Positions 42,320 to 51,129 of a DNA stretch of 64,000 nucleotides are shown in pieces. The stretch's first letter is position 1; each line of letters begins with the position of its first letter. The DNA comes from Bog-793 sp963785415. Lineage in GTDB: Bacteria > Actinomycetota > Acidimicrobiia > Acidimicrobiales > Bog-793. Location: positions 1,364,001 through 1,428,000 of the forward strand of contig CAWAVB010000001.1 in NCBI GenBank assembly GCA_963785415.1, in the 5' to 3' direction. The notes under the pieces are model-generated. The model was given only the letters and a program-made list of their open reading frames with translations. It was not told the origin of the DNA and searched no databases. Both the position numbers and the translations under genes were made by a program.

Positions 42320-43647
42320 GTCGCGCCGCGGCGCCAACGACGTCACCCGTTGCACTAAAGGTGCCTTCCCGCCCCGCTCCGAGGAGATCGAGGACACCCG
42401 GTGTCATCGGCATGCCCACACCGCCCGTGCCCCGCTTCACACCGGTGCTGACCTGGGACGAGATCTCAAAAAGGGCGCCACGGATCGCCTCGACGATGAC
42501 GAGCTACCTCGACCAGATCGCGGTGTCGTCGAGGCCTGGCACGGTCGAGGCGGCCAACCTCGCTCTCCGGGTCTTCTGTGACCACCTCATCGAGGTCGAC
42601 CCAACGTGCGACGCGGTGGCCGGGATCGGACGGCACCACATCGAGTCCTACAAGCTCGCCTTGGCCAAGCGGCCTGGCAAGGACCCCGGCAAGCCCGCCT
42701 CGGTGGCGACGATTCGCCACAAGTTGGGGATGCTGCGCACGTTCTTCGAGCGCATCATCGAGTGGGACTACCCCGACGCCCCGCGCAAGGTGCCGATCTT
42801 CGCCGGCGACATCCCGAAGGCTGACGAGCCGCTGCCGCGCTTTCTGGACGACCCGACTTACGCGAAGTTCATGGCGACGCTCGCCAAGGACACGAACCTT
42901 CGCCGCCGACTCATCGTCGAGCTCCTCGCCCGCACCGGGATGCGCGCCGGCGAGATCGGCGGCCTTCGTGACGACGCGGTGTTCCGCCTCGGCGGCGAAC
43001 ACTGGTTGCGGATCCCAATCGGAAAGCTCCACAACGACCGGACGGTGCCGCTCCACCCGGTCCTCGTCGAGCTGATCGAGGACTACCGAGAGCGAAGAGG
43101 CCCGAGCCCGTCGGGGCTCCTGGTGGTGCGCAACGACGGACAGCCCTTCGACCGTCGCACGATCCACCGCTACGTGGGGTCGGTCGCGAAGCGCGCCGGG
43201 ATCGGCCACGTCCACCCCCATCAGCTGCGCCACACGCTCGCCACGCATTGCATCAACCGGGGAATGAGCCTCGAAGCGATCGCGGCGATGCTTGGTCACC
43301 GTTCGCCGCGCATGACGCTCGTCTATGCGCGCATCTCGAACGACTCTGTCGCCGAGCAGTACTTCCGAGCCACGCGGGTCGTCGAAAGTGTCGGCGTCCC
43401 GCTTTGCGTCGACGACGACCTCGGCGCTCAGACCCACCGTCGCCAGTTGGCGGACGGCCATTGCACCCGCCCCGCGCAGCTCGACTGCAGTTACCAGACG
43501 ATCTGCGAGGGTTGCGGGTTCTTTCAGACCGACGAGGAGTTCCTGCCCATCCTTCGCCGCCAACGCGACAACGCGGAAGCTCTCGCCGACTTCGAGCGAG
43601 CCCACATCTTCAAAGAACTCGTTGAAGGATTGACGAAGGAAAGTTGA
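42316..43647 (+). CDS. tyrosine recombinase (second of tandem pair) with C-terminal Cys cluster
   Basis: 443 aa. Core-binding domain from about residue 60, catalytic residues Arg in RTGMRAGEIGGL, Lys in GKLHNDRTVP, HQLRHT, LGHRS and Tyr in LVYARIS. The extra C-terminal part has HCTRPAQLDC ... ICEGCGFF, four metal-ligand-like Cys/His residues as in Tn554 TnpB-type proteins. ATG 42316 overlaps the upstream stop (ATGA). The frame extends further upstream but that part overlaps the first recombinase and is a shadow. Confidence 0.9.
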   Translation: MSRAAAPTTSPVALKVPSRPAPRRSRTPGVIGMPTPPVPRFTPVLTWDEISKRAPRIASTMTSYLDQIAVSSRPGTVEAANLALRVFCDHLIEVDPTCDAVAGIGRHHIESYKLALAKRPGKDPGKPASVATIRHKLGMLRTFFERIIEWDYPDAPRKVPIFAGDIPKADEPLPRFLDDPTYAKFMATLAKDTNLRRRLIVELLARTGMRAGEIGGLRDDAVFRLGGEHWLRIPIGKLHNDRTVPLHPVLVELIEDYRERRGPSPSGLLVVRNDGQPFDRRTIHRYVGSVAKRAGIGHVHPHQLRHTLATHCINRGMSLEAIAAMLGHRSPRMTLVYARISNDSVAEQYFRATRVVESVGVPLCVDDDLGAQTHRRQLADGHCTRPAQLDCSYQTICEGCGFFQTDEEFLPILRRQRDNAEALADFERAHIFKELVEGLTKES

Positions 43648-43719
43648 CCGGGCAGCTCCCGCGAAAGGTTGGACACGCGAGCCAGGACGTGGTTGCATCG
43701 TTGAAGCCGAAGCCTGAAA

Positions 43720-43743
43720 GATCACCCGTGTAACGGCACTTAT
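43720..43743. repeat. repeat downstream of the recombinase pair
   Basis: GATCACCCGT (43720-43729) is the reverse complement of ACGGGTGATC in the upstream repeats; AACGGCACTTAT (43732-43743) is a direct copy of 41174-41185. Together these suggest the right edge of the recombinase element. Confidence 0.5.
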
Positions 43744-43916
43744 GGGACGGTCAAAGATCGCTCTCCCTCTAGGGGCCGGCGAGCGCTTCAGTCCCGACGC
43801 CTCTGCGCTCGACGGGCCACGAGGTCAACGTCACGCTCCACCTCACCATCAAACCTCGCGCAGCCCCGCGCACGAAGTTCGGACAGCAAGGTCGTCGAGA
43901 CGGTGTCGATGATGAT

Positions 43917-44486
43917 GTGGCCGCGGCAACGGCCAAGCTGATCTACGCGTCGAACGTATCCCTCGATGGCTACACCGAGGATGAACGCGGCGCCTTCGAC
44001 TGGGCTTCGCCGGACGACGACGTGTTCGCGTTCATCACTGACCTTCTGCGGTCCGTGGGTACGTACCTCTACGGGCGGCGCATGTACGACACGATGGCCG
44101 TATGGGAAACCGACGCCGCCCTGGCTGCACAGTCGGACCTCATGGGCGACTTCGCGAACGTCTGGAAAGCAGCGGACAAGGCCGTCTACTCCACGAACCT
44201 GGCCGCAGTGTCAACCGCCAACACCCGGCTCGAACGCCACTTCGACCCCGGCGCGGTCCACAACCTGAAGGCCGCGGCCACCCGCGATCTCATCGTGGGA
44301 GGTCCGAACCTCGCGGCACAGGCTCTCGAAGCCGGCCTGATCGACGAGTGCCACCTGTTCATCTGGCCCGTCGTCCTCGGTGGGCGCAAGCCGGCACTGC
44401 CGACCGACACGCGCGCCGAGCTCGAGCTCCTCGACGAGCGCCGATTCAGCAACGGCGTCGTACAGCTCCGCTACCGCCCTCTGTAG
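43917..44486 (+). CDS. dihydrofolate reductase family protein (RibD C-terminal-like)
   Basis: 189 aa. The family start KLIYASNVSLDGYTEDERGAFDW, the NADPH-binding region LRSVGTYLYGRRMYDTM, the central RDLIVGGPNLAAQALEAGLIDECHLFIWPVVLGGRKPAL, and the C-terminal beta strand FSNGVVQLRYRP all match the RibD_C/DHFR-like reductases common in soil actinobacteria. Their substrates are mostly unknown. GTG 43917 is the start; no ribosome site is obvious. It lies between the recombinase pair and the ars operon. Confidence 0.82.
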   Translation: MAAATAKLIYASNVSLDGYTEDERGAFDWASPDDDVFAFITDLLRSVGTYLYGRRMYDTMAVWETDAALAAQSDLMGDFANVWKAADKAVYSTNLAAVSTANTRLERHFDPGAVHNLKAAATRDLIVGGPNLAAQALEAGLIDECHLFIWPVVLGGRKPALPTDTRAELELLDERRFSNGVVQLRYRPL

Positions 44487-44758
44487 GAAGCCAGTCCGCT
44501 TCGTCAGCACGACGGCGTGCACGACGGAATGCCCCAGCGGCACCGCCGCGTCCCAGATCGCCGGAAGAGTGCGCCGCCGTTCGGCACCTCGGGGCGAGCC
44601 TGGGTAGCGCGCGTCGCCGCGCGTTCTGGGACAGCCACTCGGACGTGTGACGCCGATTTTGTGCGCGATCCCTGCCAAATCAGCACCAGTCAAGAGCGTC
44701 GTTCTGGCGGGTCAACGACCTGGCTCCGCAGCGACATCGGCGACTCTCCCTGGCTTGA
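44487..44758. other. intergenic stretch before the ars operon
   Basis: No gene is convincing here; frames on both strands look like shadows. Confidence 0.4.
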
Positions 44759-44772
44759 TTGACATATGTCGA
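44759..44772. promoter_or_regulatory. ArsR-type operator overlapping the ars promoter
   Basis: TTGACATATGTCGA is a 14-bp palindrome with one mismatched pair, and its TTGACA is also a good -35 box. GTCGAT recurs downstream at about 44801. It lies 82 bp before the arsR start, the usual position of an ArsR/SmtB operator. Confidence 0.55.
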
Positions 44773-44853
44773 TGAATGCTCTATCGTTTCCATTGAGGAA
44801 TGTCGATAAAGGCTTCATGCCCGCCCGGGAAAGTCCAAAGCCGAGGAGGAACG

Positions 44854-45216
44854 ATGTCCACCCAGCTGGATCAAGAAATCCCTTTGGCCCCCGTCGCCTG
44901 CTGCACGCCAGTGGCCAACCCAGACATCACCCGGGATCAGGCCGAGACGCTGGCCTCGATCTTCAAGGCCCTCGCCGACCCTCACCGGGTACGGATCGTC
45001 AACCTGCTCGCCAACGCCGCCGAGCCAGTCTGCGTCTGCGAATTCATGCCTCAGCTCGGGTTGTCGCAGGGGACGGTGAGCTTCCATCTCAAGAAGCTCC
45101 TCGCCGTCGGGTTACTGGACCGGAAGGAACGGGGGACGTGGGCTTACTACTCACTCAAGCGTGAAGGGCTGGGTCAACTCGCCGCGTTGTTTGACGCACA
45201 GGAGGTTGTGACATGA
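44854..45216 (+). CDS. arsR: ArsR family metalloregulator
   Basis: 120 aa. ATG 44854 has a strong ribosome site (GAGGAGGA, 44842-44849). The winged helix (LADPHRVRIVNLLANA ... LGLSQGTVSFHLKKLLAVGLLDRKERGTWAYY) contains the arsenite-binding pattern VCVCEF, and a further Cys pair is at the N-terminus (VACCTP). It releases DNA on binding As(III). It overlaps arsM by 4 bp. Confidence 0.93.
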   Translation: MSTQLDQEIPLAPVACCTPVANPDITRDQAETLASIFKALADPHRVRIVNLLANAAEPVCVCEFMPQLGLSQGTVSFHLKKLLAVGLLDRKERGTWAYYSLKREGLGQLAALFDAQEVVT

Positions 45217-46043
45217 CGAACGACACGGAGCTTCGTGAGGACGTCCGGCGCCGCTACGCCGAGGCGGCACTCACGGTAACGGCAGGCGAAGGTGCGGCCT
45301 ACGACTGCTGCCATCCCGGGACCACGTGCGCCGAAGAGGGCCATGCTTCCGGGCCGGCGTTCTACGACGCGCTGGCCGACGAGGGACTTCCCGAGGCTGC
45401 TGTGCTCGCAAGTCTGGGATGCGGTAACCCGACGGCCGTAGCCAACCTGCACCCCGGGGAGACGGTGCTCGATCTCGGAGCGGGGGGTGGCATCGACGTG
45501 TTGCTTTCGGCCAAACGCGTCGGGCCGACCGGCAAGGTGTACGGGCTCGACATGACCGAGGAGATGCTCGCGCTCGCGATCAAGAACCGCGACGACGCCG
45601 GCGCCAAGAACGTGGAGCTTCTGAAGGGATACATCGAGCAGGTGCCGCTCCCCGCGAACACCGTTGACGTCGTCATCTCCAACTGCGTCGTCAACCTGTC
45701 GACGGACAAGCCGCAGGTGTTCGCGGAGATACATCGCGTTCTCCGTCCTGGTGGGCGCATAGGCATCAGCGACGTCGTCGCCGACAACGACGTCACACCG
45801 GAGCAGCGAGCCGAGCGGGGCACATACGTCGGCTGCATCGCGGGTGCGTTGTCGTTCGAGGAGTACGAGGTGGGGTTGCGTGCTGCCGGGTTCGAAGACG
45901 TCGTTATCACGTCGACAACCGAGTACGTACCCGGCATGCATGCCGCGATCATCAAGGCGACGAAATCCTCAACGCCGATTGCGGCGCCCGTCGACGCGCC
46001 CATAGCGCGCGAGCTGCCAATCGGGCAGAAGTCCTGTTGCTAA
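45213..46043 (+). CDS. arsM: arsenite S-adenosylmethionine methyltransferase
   Basis: 276 aa. Rossmann SAM motif LDLGAGGGIDVLL. As(III)-binding Cys are in YDCCHPGTTC, ISNCVVNLS and TYVGCIAG, matching ArsM. It makes methylated, volatile arsenic species. A C-terminal QKSCC is an extra Cys pair. It begins within the arsR stop and is followed by a 103-bp gap to acr3. Confidence 0.92.
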   Translation: MTNDTELREDVRRRYAEAALTVTAGEGAAYDCCHPGTTCAEEGHASGPAFYDALADEGLPEAAVLASLGCGNPTAVANLHPGETVLDLGAGGGIDVLLSAKRVGPTGKVYGLDMTEEMLALAIKNRDDAGAKNVELLKGYIEQVPLPANTVDVVISNCVVNLSTDKPQVFAEIHRVLRPGGRIGISDVVADNDVTPEQRAERGTYVGCIAGALSFEEYEVGLRAAGFEDVVITSTTEYVPGMHAAIIKATKSSTPIAAPVDAPIARELPIGQKSCC

Positions 46044-46146
46044 CGACGACGGAGGAGCAACCCATCTTCCTGGTCGCAGCCACTGTCGGACTCGGGCGGG
46101 AACGCGTGCCGCTGAACCCTCGACAAGCTTGGACTGGAGACTTGCT

Positions 46147-47268
46147 GTGAGCGCCGCCATTTCCGAACGCCCGATTGTGCAGGTCGCTCCGGAGGCGCCG
46201 GTCATCGCCCGGCTGTCGTTCCTCGATCGGTTCCTGCCGATGTGGATCGTCCTGGCGATGGCCGCCGGCATCGGGCTCGGGCGGGCCATCCCCAGCCTGA
46301 ACCGCCACCTCAACGCCATCCAAGTGACCTCGGGAACGTCGCTGCCGATCTTCATCGGTCTGCTGGTGATGATGTACCCGGTGCTCGCCAAGGTCCGCTA
46401 CGACCGGCTCGGCTCGGTCACCCGGGACCGACGGATGCTGGTCTCGTCCCTCGTGCTCAACTGGGTGGTTGGCCCGGCGGTCATGTTCACGCTGGCCTGG
46501 CTGTTGCTGCCTGACTTGCCCACCTACCGGACCGGGCTGATCATCGTCGGCCTGGCCCGTTGCATCGCGATGGTCCTCATCTGGAACGACCTGTCGGGCG
46601 GAGACCGGGAAGCCGCAGCGGTGCTGGTGGCCATCAACTCGCTGTTCCAGGTGGTCGCCTTCGCGCTCCTCGGATACTTCTACCTCAAAGTGCTGCCTGG
46701 CTGGCTCGGTCTGAGCACCGTCGGACTACACCTGTCGGTCGGGCGGATCGCCGAGACCGTCGCCATCTTCCTTGGTATCCCTCTGTTGGCCGGGTACCTC
46801 ACCCGCACCTTCGGCGAGCGAGCCCGGGGTCGGGAATGGTACGAGTCCAAGTTGCTTCCCCGCCTCGGCCCGTTCGCCCTCTACGGGCTGCTCTACACGA
46901 TCGTCATTCTCTTCGCCCTCCAAGGCCACACCATCACCTCGCGTCCCGCCGACGTAGCCCGCATCGCCCTGCCCCTGCTGGGCTACTTCGCCGTCATGTG
47001 GTTCGGGTCGTTCGCTCTCGGCAAGGCGCTCGGCCTCCCCTACGAGCGGACCGCCACCCTGGCGTTCACCGCGGCGGGCAACAACTTCGAGCTGGCCATC
47101 GCCGTCGCCATCGGCGTCTTCGGCGTCACGAGCGGCGAAGCTCTCGCTGGCGTCGTCGGCCCTCTCATCGAAGTTCCAGTCCTTGTCAGTCTGGTGTACG
47201 TGTCCCTCTGGGCCCGAAGGCGCTACTACCGATCGCACGAACAAACCACACTGGAGGGCGCTTTGTGA
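46147..47268 (+). CDS. acr3: ACR3-family arsenite efflux transporter
   Basis: About 373 aa with ten hydrophobic helices. It starts with the typical LSFLDRFLPMWIVLAMAAGIGLG and has VLNWVVGPAVMF, LARCIAMVLIWN (the conserved Cys of ACR3), and FTAAGNNFELAIAVAIGVFG. It exports As(OH)3 using the membrane potential. GTG 46147 follows GGAGA at 46136-46140; TTG 46129 is a longer alternative. It overlaps arsC by 4 bp. Confidence 0.93.
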   Translation: MSAAISERPIVQVAPEAPVIARLSFLDRFLPMWIVLAMAAGIGLGRAIPSLNRHLNAIQVTSGTSLPIFIGLLVMMYPVLAKVRYDRLGSVTRDRRMLVSSLVLNWVVGPAVMFTLAWLLLPDLPTYRTGLIIVGLARCIAMVLIWNDLSGGDREAAAVLVAINSLFQVVAFALLGYFYLKVLPGWLGLSTVGLHLSVGRIAETVAIFLGIPLLAGYLTRTFGERARGREWYESKLLPRLGPFALYGLLYTIVILFALQGHTITSRPADVARIALPLLGYFAVMWFGSFALGKALGLPYERTATLAFTAAGNNFELAIAVAIGVFGVTSGEALAGVVGPLIEVPVLVSLVYVSLWARRRYYRSHEQTTLEGAL

Positions 47269-47678
47269 CCGACACTCCCATCGTTCTGTTCCTCTGCACC
47301 CACAACGCGGGCCGGAGCCTCGCGGCCAAGGTCCTGCTCGACCACTACGCGCAAGGTCGGGTCGATGTCCGCTCGGCCGGGTCCGAACCCGCCGATCAGC
47401 TCAACCCCTCGGTCCTCGCCATCCTGCGCGAACGGGGCCTGGACCCGACACGAGAGTTTCCCAAGCCCCTCACTGACGAGACCGCCAGAGCTGCCGACGT
47501 CATCGTCACGATGGGTTGTGGCGACACGTGCCCGTACTATCCCGGCAAGCGCTATCTCGACTGGGACCTCGAAGACCCGGCCGGTAAATCAGTCGACGTA
47601 GTCCGGCCCATCGTCGACGAGATCGACCGGCGAGTCCGATCCTTGCTCGCGGACCTCACCGAGCTTGCGCAGCAATGA
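47265..47678 (+). CDS. arsC: arsenate reductase, low-molecular-weight phosphatase type
   Basis: 137 aa. The active-site loop is CTHNAGRS; the second Cys region is MGCGDTCPYYPGKRYLDWDLEDPAG. This group reduces arsenate using thioredoxin or mycothiol. GTG 47265 sits in the acr3 stop (GTGA) with GGAGGG upstream. Confidence 0.92.
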   Translation: MTDTPIVLFLCTHNAGRSLAAKVLLDHYAQGRVDVRSAGSEPADQLNPSVLAILRERGLDPTREFPKPLTDETARAADVIVTMGCGDTCPYYPGKRYLDWDLEDPAGKSVDVVRPIVDEIDRRVRSLLADLTELAQQ

Positions 47679-47757
47679 TGGTCCACGTGGACGTCGTTCT
47701 TCGAATGTCAGTCCGAGTCACTCCGACCGACGGCCGTCTGGAAGGAGCCAACATCTC

Positions 47758-48003
47758 ATGACCTGTTACGAGTGCGCAGTTGCCGGTCAGTCAACCCCTG
47801 CGGTAGCGGTGTGTCTCGGCTGCGGGGTGGGGTTGTGCATGGCCCATGCCATTGTCGAGCCTCGACACGTGACCCGAACCGCGGTGATCAACAGGGTGGA
47901 GCTTGTCGAGCCGCCGGCACGCGTCGTGCACTGCGCGATTTGCGCCAGCGCAGAGGAAGCGCAAGCCCGACCGGCCGCACGCCACTTAGGTCGTCGACGA
48001 TAA
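47758..48003 (+). CDS. DUF2180 family Cys-rich protein
   Basis: 81 aa. Starts MTCYECAVAGQSTPAVAVCLGCGVGLCMAHA and ends with HCAICASAEEA: five Cys-x2-Cys or Cys-x-Cys-like positions and His suggest zinc or metal binding. DUF2180 proteins commonly accompany ars operons. GGAAGGA lies about 12 nt before ATG 47758. Function unknown. Confidence 0.8.
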   Translation: MTCYECAVAGQSTPAVAVCLGCGVGLCMAHAIVEPRHVTRTAVINRVELVEPPARVVHCAICASAEEAQARPAARHLGRRR

Positions 48004-48334
48004 GTGGCCGACATCCGATGCAAGCATTCGGTAACTGCGCCAGGCTGCTGTTGGATGCGGAGCCGGATCAGGTGCAGTCAGTCATGCCAGAACGGTCCAT
48101 GTGGGTGCTCTGGTCGCTTTTCGAACGCGTCGCCAATGAGTACCGAACGGCTCGGGAACCCGGTCATCGTCCCATAACGTCCAGCGGGACCTACTTTCGG
48201 ACTGCCCCTGACCGCCGGGTAGGTAACGCAACTTCTGGCCCGCCGGAGCGTCAAGCGATTGCTGTCGCAAACGGCGCACCCTGCCCATTTCCGAAGAGCC
48301 CGCTAAGAGCGACCCCCGGATCCTGGCGCCACCC
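48004..48334. other. intergenic stretch between the ars operon and purL
   Basis: No gene supported. Frames here are shadows or lack start and codon bias. This is the right edge of the accessory region. Confidence 0.4.
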
Positions 48335-50611
48335 TTAGAGTGCCGCCCGGGCGTCGAGCGCCGCGGCGATCCCGGCGCTCGCCGAGTCGAGTTCGTCGAG
48401 CCCGAGGTCGACGAGACCTCGCACGACGAGCCGCTCGCCACCGGCCGCTCCGATCACCCGGGCCGGAATTCCGGCTTCGGCCGCGAGTCCGAGGATCTCG
48501 TCGGGGAGCGACGTCGCGAGAAGAACCCGCGCCGGCAGCTCGGCGAACAGTTCCTCGTGCCCCCCGATGTCTTCGATCTCGGCTCCGAGGCGCGCCGCCC
48601 GCGCGCACTCGGCGAGCGCGACTCCGAGCCCTCCGTCGGCGACGTCGTGGAGCCCGTCGACGAGTCGCGGCGGATCATCGTCGCCGGACTCGCGCGCGAC
48701 GAGCTCACGGACGAACCGGCACAGCTCCCGGTGCGCCTCGAGATCGACCGGCGTGAGGGCGCCCCCGGAGCAGCCGGCGACAGACCGTGCCCAGCGGGAC
48801 CCGGCGAGCCCGTGGCCCGCCGGCCCGACGAGGACGAGCGAGTTCCCGGCCCGCCAGCCGGGCACCGGCGGCTTGCGCACGAGACGCCCGACCAACCCGA
48901 CGACCGCGACGACCGGGGTCGGATCGATATCCCGCCCCCCGGACTCGTCGTAGAGCGAGACGTTGCCACCGACGACGGGGATGGCGAGGGCCCGACAGGC
49001 CTCGGCCATCCCGTCGATCGCCTCGGAGAGCTGCCACATCACCTCGGGGTGTTCGGGGTTGCCGAAGTTCAGGCAGTTCACGAGGGCGAGCGGGATCGCG
49101 CCGGCACACGAGACGTTGAGGGCGGACTCGGCGACCGTCGCCGCGGTGCCCGAGCGCGCGTCGACGGCGCACCACCCCGGGTTCCCGTCGACGCTCATCG
49201 CGAGCGCCTTCCCGCCCCAGGGGATCCCCGGCGCGGCGAGCTTGAGCACCGTGGCGTCGCCCTCGCCCGGGCCGATGACGGTGTTGAGGAACAGCTGGTG
49301 GTCGTACTGGCGGTAGACGGGCGCCGGATCCGAGAGCAGCGCCAGCAGGTCCTCCCCCGGGTCGGCGGGCGCGGGGAGGCGCGACGGGTCGTCGAAACGC
49401 CGCGCCGCCAGGTCCGCCGGCGGCGCGAGCGGCCGCTCGTAACGGGGAGCGTCGTCGGCGAGCGACGAGGCGGGCAGATCGGCCGCCACCTCGCCCGTCG
49501 CCCCGTCGATGATCCGTAGGCGGCCGACCCCGGACGCGTCCGGCGCGGTGACGACGCCGATCGCCGTCGACTCGACCTCCCAGCGCCGGCAGACCTCCTG
49601 CACCGCGGCGAGCGAGCCCGGCTCGACGATCGCCAGCATCCGCTCCTGGCTCTCGCTCGTCATCACCTCGACCGGGCTCATCATCGGCTCGCGCCGGGGC
49701 ACACGGGAGACGTCGACGTCCATCCCCAGCCCCGCGTGCGCCGCGGTCTCGCTCGTCGCGCACGACAGCCCCGCGCCGCCGAGGTCCTGGATCCCGACAA
49801 CGAGGCCGGCATCGAGGAGTTCGAGGCAGGCCTCGATCAGGCGCTTCTCCTCGTAGGGGTCGGAGATCTGGACGCTCGGGCGCTTCGCCGACTCCTCGGC
49901 CGCGCCCTTTTCGGCGAACCCGGCCGAGGCGAGCACGCTCACGCCGCCGATCCCGTCACGCCCCGTCGCCGAGCCCAACAGCACGGCGAGGTTGCCGACA
50001 CCGGACGCCGAAGAGAGCACGAGTCGGGAAATGGGCAGGACGCCGAGACAGAAGACATTGACGAGCGGATTCGACCGGTAGGTCGAATCGAAGACGGTCT
50101 GGCCCCCCACGGTCGGTACGCCGACGGCGTTCCCATAACCGGCCACGCCGCGCACGACACCGTCGAGGATGAACCGGCTGCGTGCGTCCTCCAGCGGGCC
50201 AAAGAACAACGCGTCCATGACGGCAATAGGCCGCGCGCCCATCGTGAAGATGTCCCGCAGGATCCCGCCGACGCCCGTGGCGGCCCCTTGGTACGGCTCT
50301 ATGTAAGAGGGGTGGTTGTGACTTTCGATCCGGAACGCGGCAGCGATCCCGTCGCCCAAGTCAATGACGCCGGCGTTCTCACCAGGGCCGACGAGCACAT
50401 GGGGCGCCTCGACCGGCAATCGCGCGAGGTGGACCCGCGACGACTTGTACGAACAGTGCTCGCTCCACATCACGGAATACATCGCGAGCTCGGTGTCTGT
50501 CGGCCGCCGTCCGAGGATCCCGACGATCATGTCGTACTCGTCGTCGGTGAGTCCCAGGCTGCGGTGGCGTTCGGGGTCCTCCAATTGTGTGCGATCCGCA
50601 GGTTCGGTCAA
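48335..50611 (-). CDS. purL: phosphoribosylformylglycinamidine synthase, PurL subunit
   Basis: 758 aa small-type PurL. ATP and FGAR-binding motifs: WSEHCSYKSSRVHL, GPGENAGVIDLG, ESHNHPSYIEPYQGAATGVGGILRD, GGVSVLASAGFAE, and GLSCATSETA. It makes FGAM using ammonia from PurQ. It is on the minus strand, separated from purS/purQ by a small divergent gene, so purL has its own promoter. Confidence 0.95.
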   Translation of the reverse strand: MTEPADRTQLEDPERHRSLGLTDDEYDMIVGILGRRPTDTELAMYSVMWSEHCSYKSSRVHLARLPVEAPHVLVGPGENAGVIDLGDGIAAAFRIESHNHPSYIEPYQGAATGVGGILRDIFTMGARPIAVMDALFFGPLEDARSRFILDGVVRGVAGYGNAVGVPTVGGQTVFDSTYRSNPLVNVFCLGVLPISRLVLSSASGVGNLAVLLGSATGRDGIGGVSVLASAGFAEKGAAEESAKRPSVQISDPYEEKRLIEACLELLDAGLVVGIQDLGGAGLSCATSETAAHAGLGMDVDVSRVPRREPMMSPVEVMTSESQERMLAIVEPGSLAAVQEVCRRWEVESTAIGVVTAPDASGVGRLRIIDGATGEVAADLPASSLADDAPRYERPLAPPADLAARRFDDPSRLPAPADPGEDLLALLSDPAPVYRQYDHQLFLNTVIGPGEGDATVLKLAAPGIPWGGKALAMSVDGNPGWCAVDARSGTAATVAESALNVSCAGAIPLALVNCLNFGNPEHPEVMWQLSEAIDGMAEACRALAIPVVGGNVSLYDESGGRDIDPTPVVAVVGLVGRLVRKPPVPGWRAGNSLVLVGPAGHGLAGSRWARSVAGCSGGALTPVDLEAHRELCRFVRELVARESGDDDPPRLVDGLHDVADGGLGVALAECARAARLGAEIEDIGGHEELFAELPARVLLATSLPDEILGLAAEAGIPARVIGAAGGERLVVRGLVDLGLDELDSASAGIAAALDARAAL

Positions 50612-50701
50612 CGCCTTCCACCCCTTCCAGCCGCCGCGACGAAACGGGAATTCCTAACATTGGGCATTGACGCATTGCATTCGGGGCGAACCGCGGCCAT
50701 A

Positions 50702-50719
50702 GTGGTGTTATGACACCAC
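50702..50719. promoter_or_regulatory. perfect palindrome over the first ATG of the 139-aa gene
   Basis: GTGGTGTTATGACACCAC has two perfect 7-bp arms and the TATG centre contains ATG 50710. If translation starts at the next ATG (50737), this is a well-placed operator in the purL/139-aa divergent region; otherwise it is a hairpin hiding the start. Confidence 0.45.
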
Positions 50720-51129
50720 CGAGAAAGCGAACTTCGATGACTTCGGAGCACAAGGCGGCGCTCGCCGCGGGCCGGACACAGGGCCTTGCCGTGCGACGCT
50801 ACCTGGAGGCGCTCGAGCGCAACCGGCCGCGCCGGGGTCGCCGACCGAGCGCCGAGTCGCTCCGCAAGCAGCTGAACGACATCGCCGCCCGCCTGAAGGA
50901 CGCCGATCCGTTGCAGCGGCTCCACCTCATCCAGCGCCGCAAGAGCATCGAAGCGAGGCTCTCCGCCGGCAGCGGGCCCGAGGACATCTCCGCGCTCGAA
51001 AAGGGCTTCGTCTCCGCCGCGGCCGAGTACGGCGTCCGCAAGGGCATCGACTACGCCACGTGGCGCGAGGCGGGGGTCCCCGCCGAGGTGCTGCGCCGCG
51101 CGGGTGTCCACCGGAGCGCTGGGGCCTAG
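50710..51129 (+). CDS. conserved actinobacterial hypothetical protein
   Basis: 139 aa (130 if started at ATG 50737). Strongly basic and helical: HKAALAAGRTQGLAVRRYLEALERNRPRRGRRPSAESLRKQLNDI (in pieces) and a C-terminal GVRKGIDYATWREAGVPAEVLRRAGV that looks like a small DNA-binding helical module found in actinobacterial proteins of unknown function. Convergent with purQ, 4-bp overlap of stops. A nucleoid role is possible but not shown. Confidence 0.7.
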   Translation: MTPPRKRTSMTSEHKAALAAGRTQGLAVRRYLEALERNRPRRGRRPSAESLRKQLNDIAARLKDADPLQRLHLIQRRKSIEARLSAGSGPEDISALEKGFVSAAAEYGVRKGIDYATWREAGVPAEVLRRAGVHRSAGA

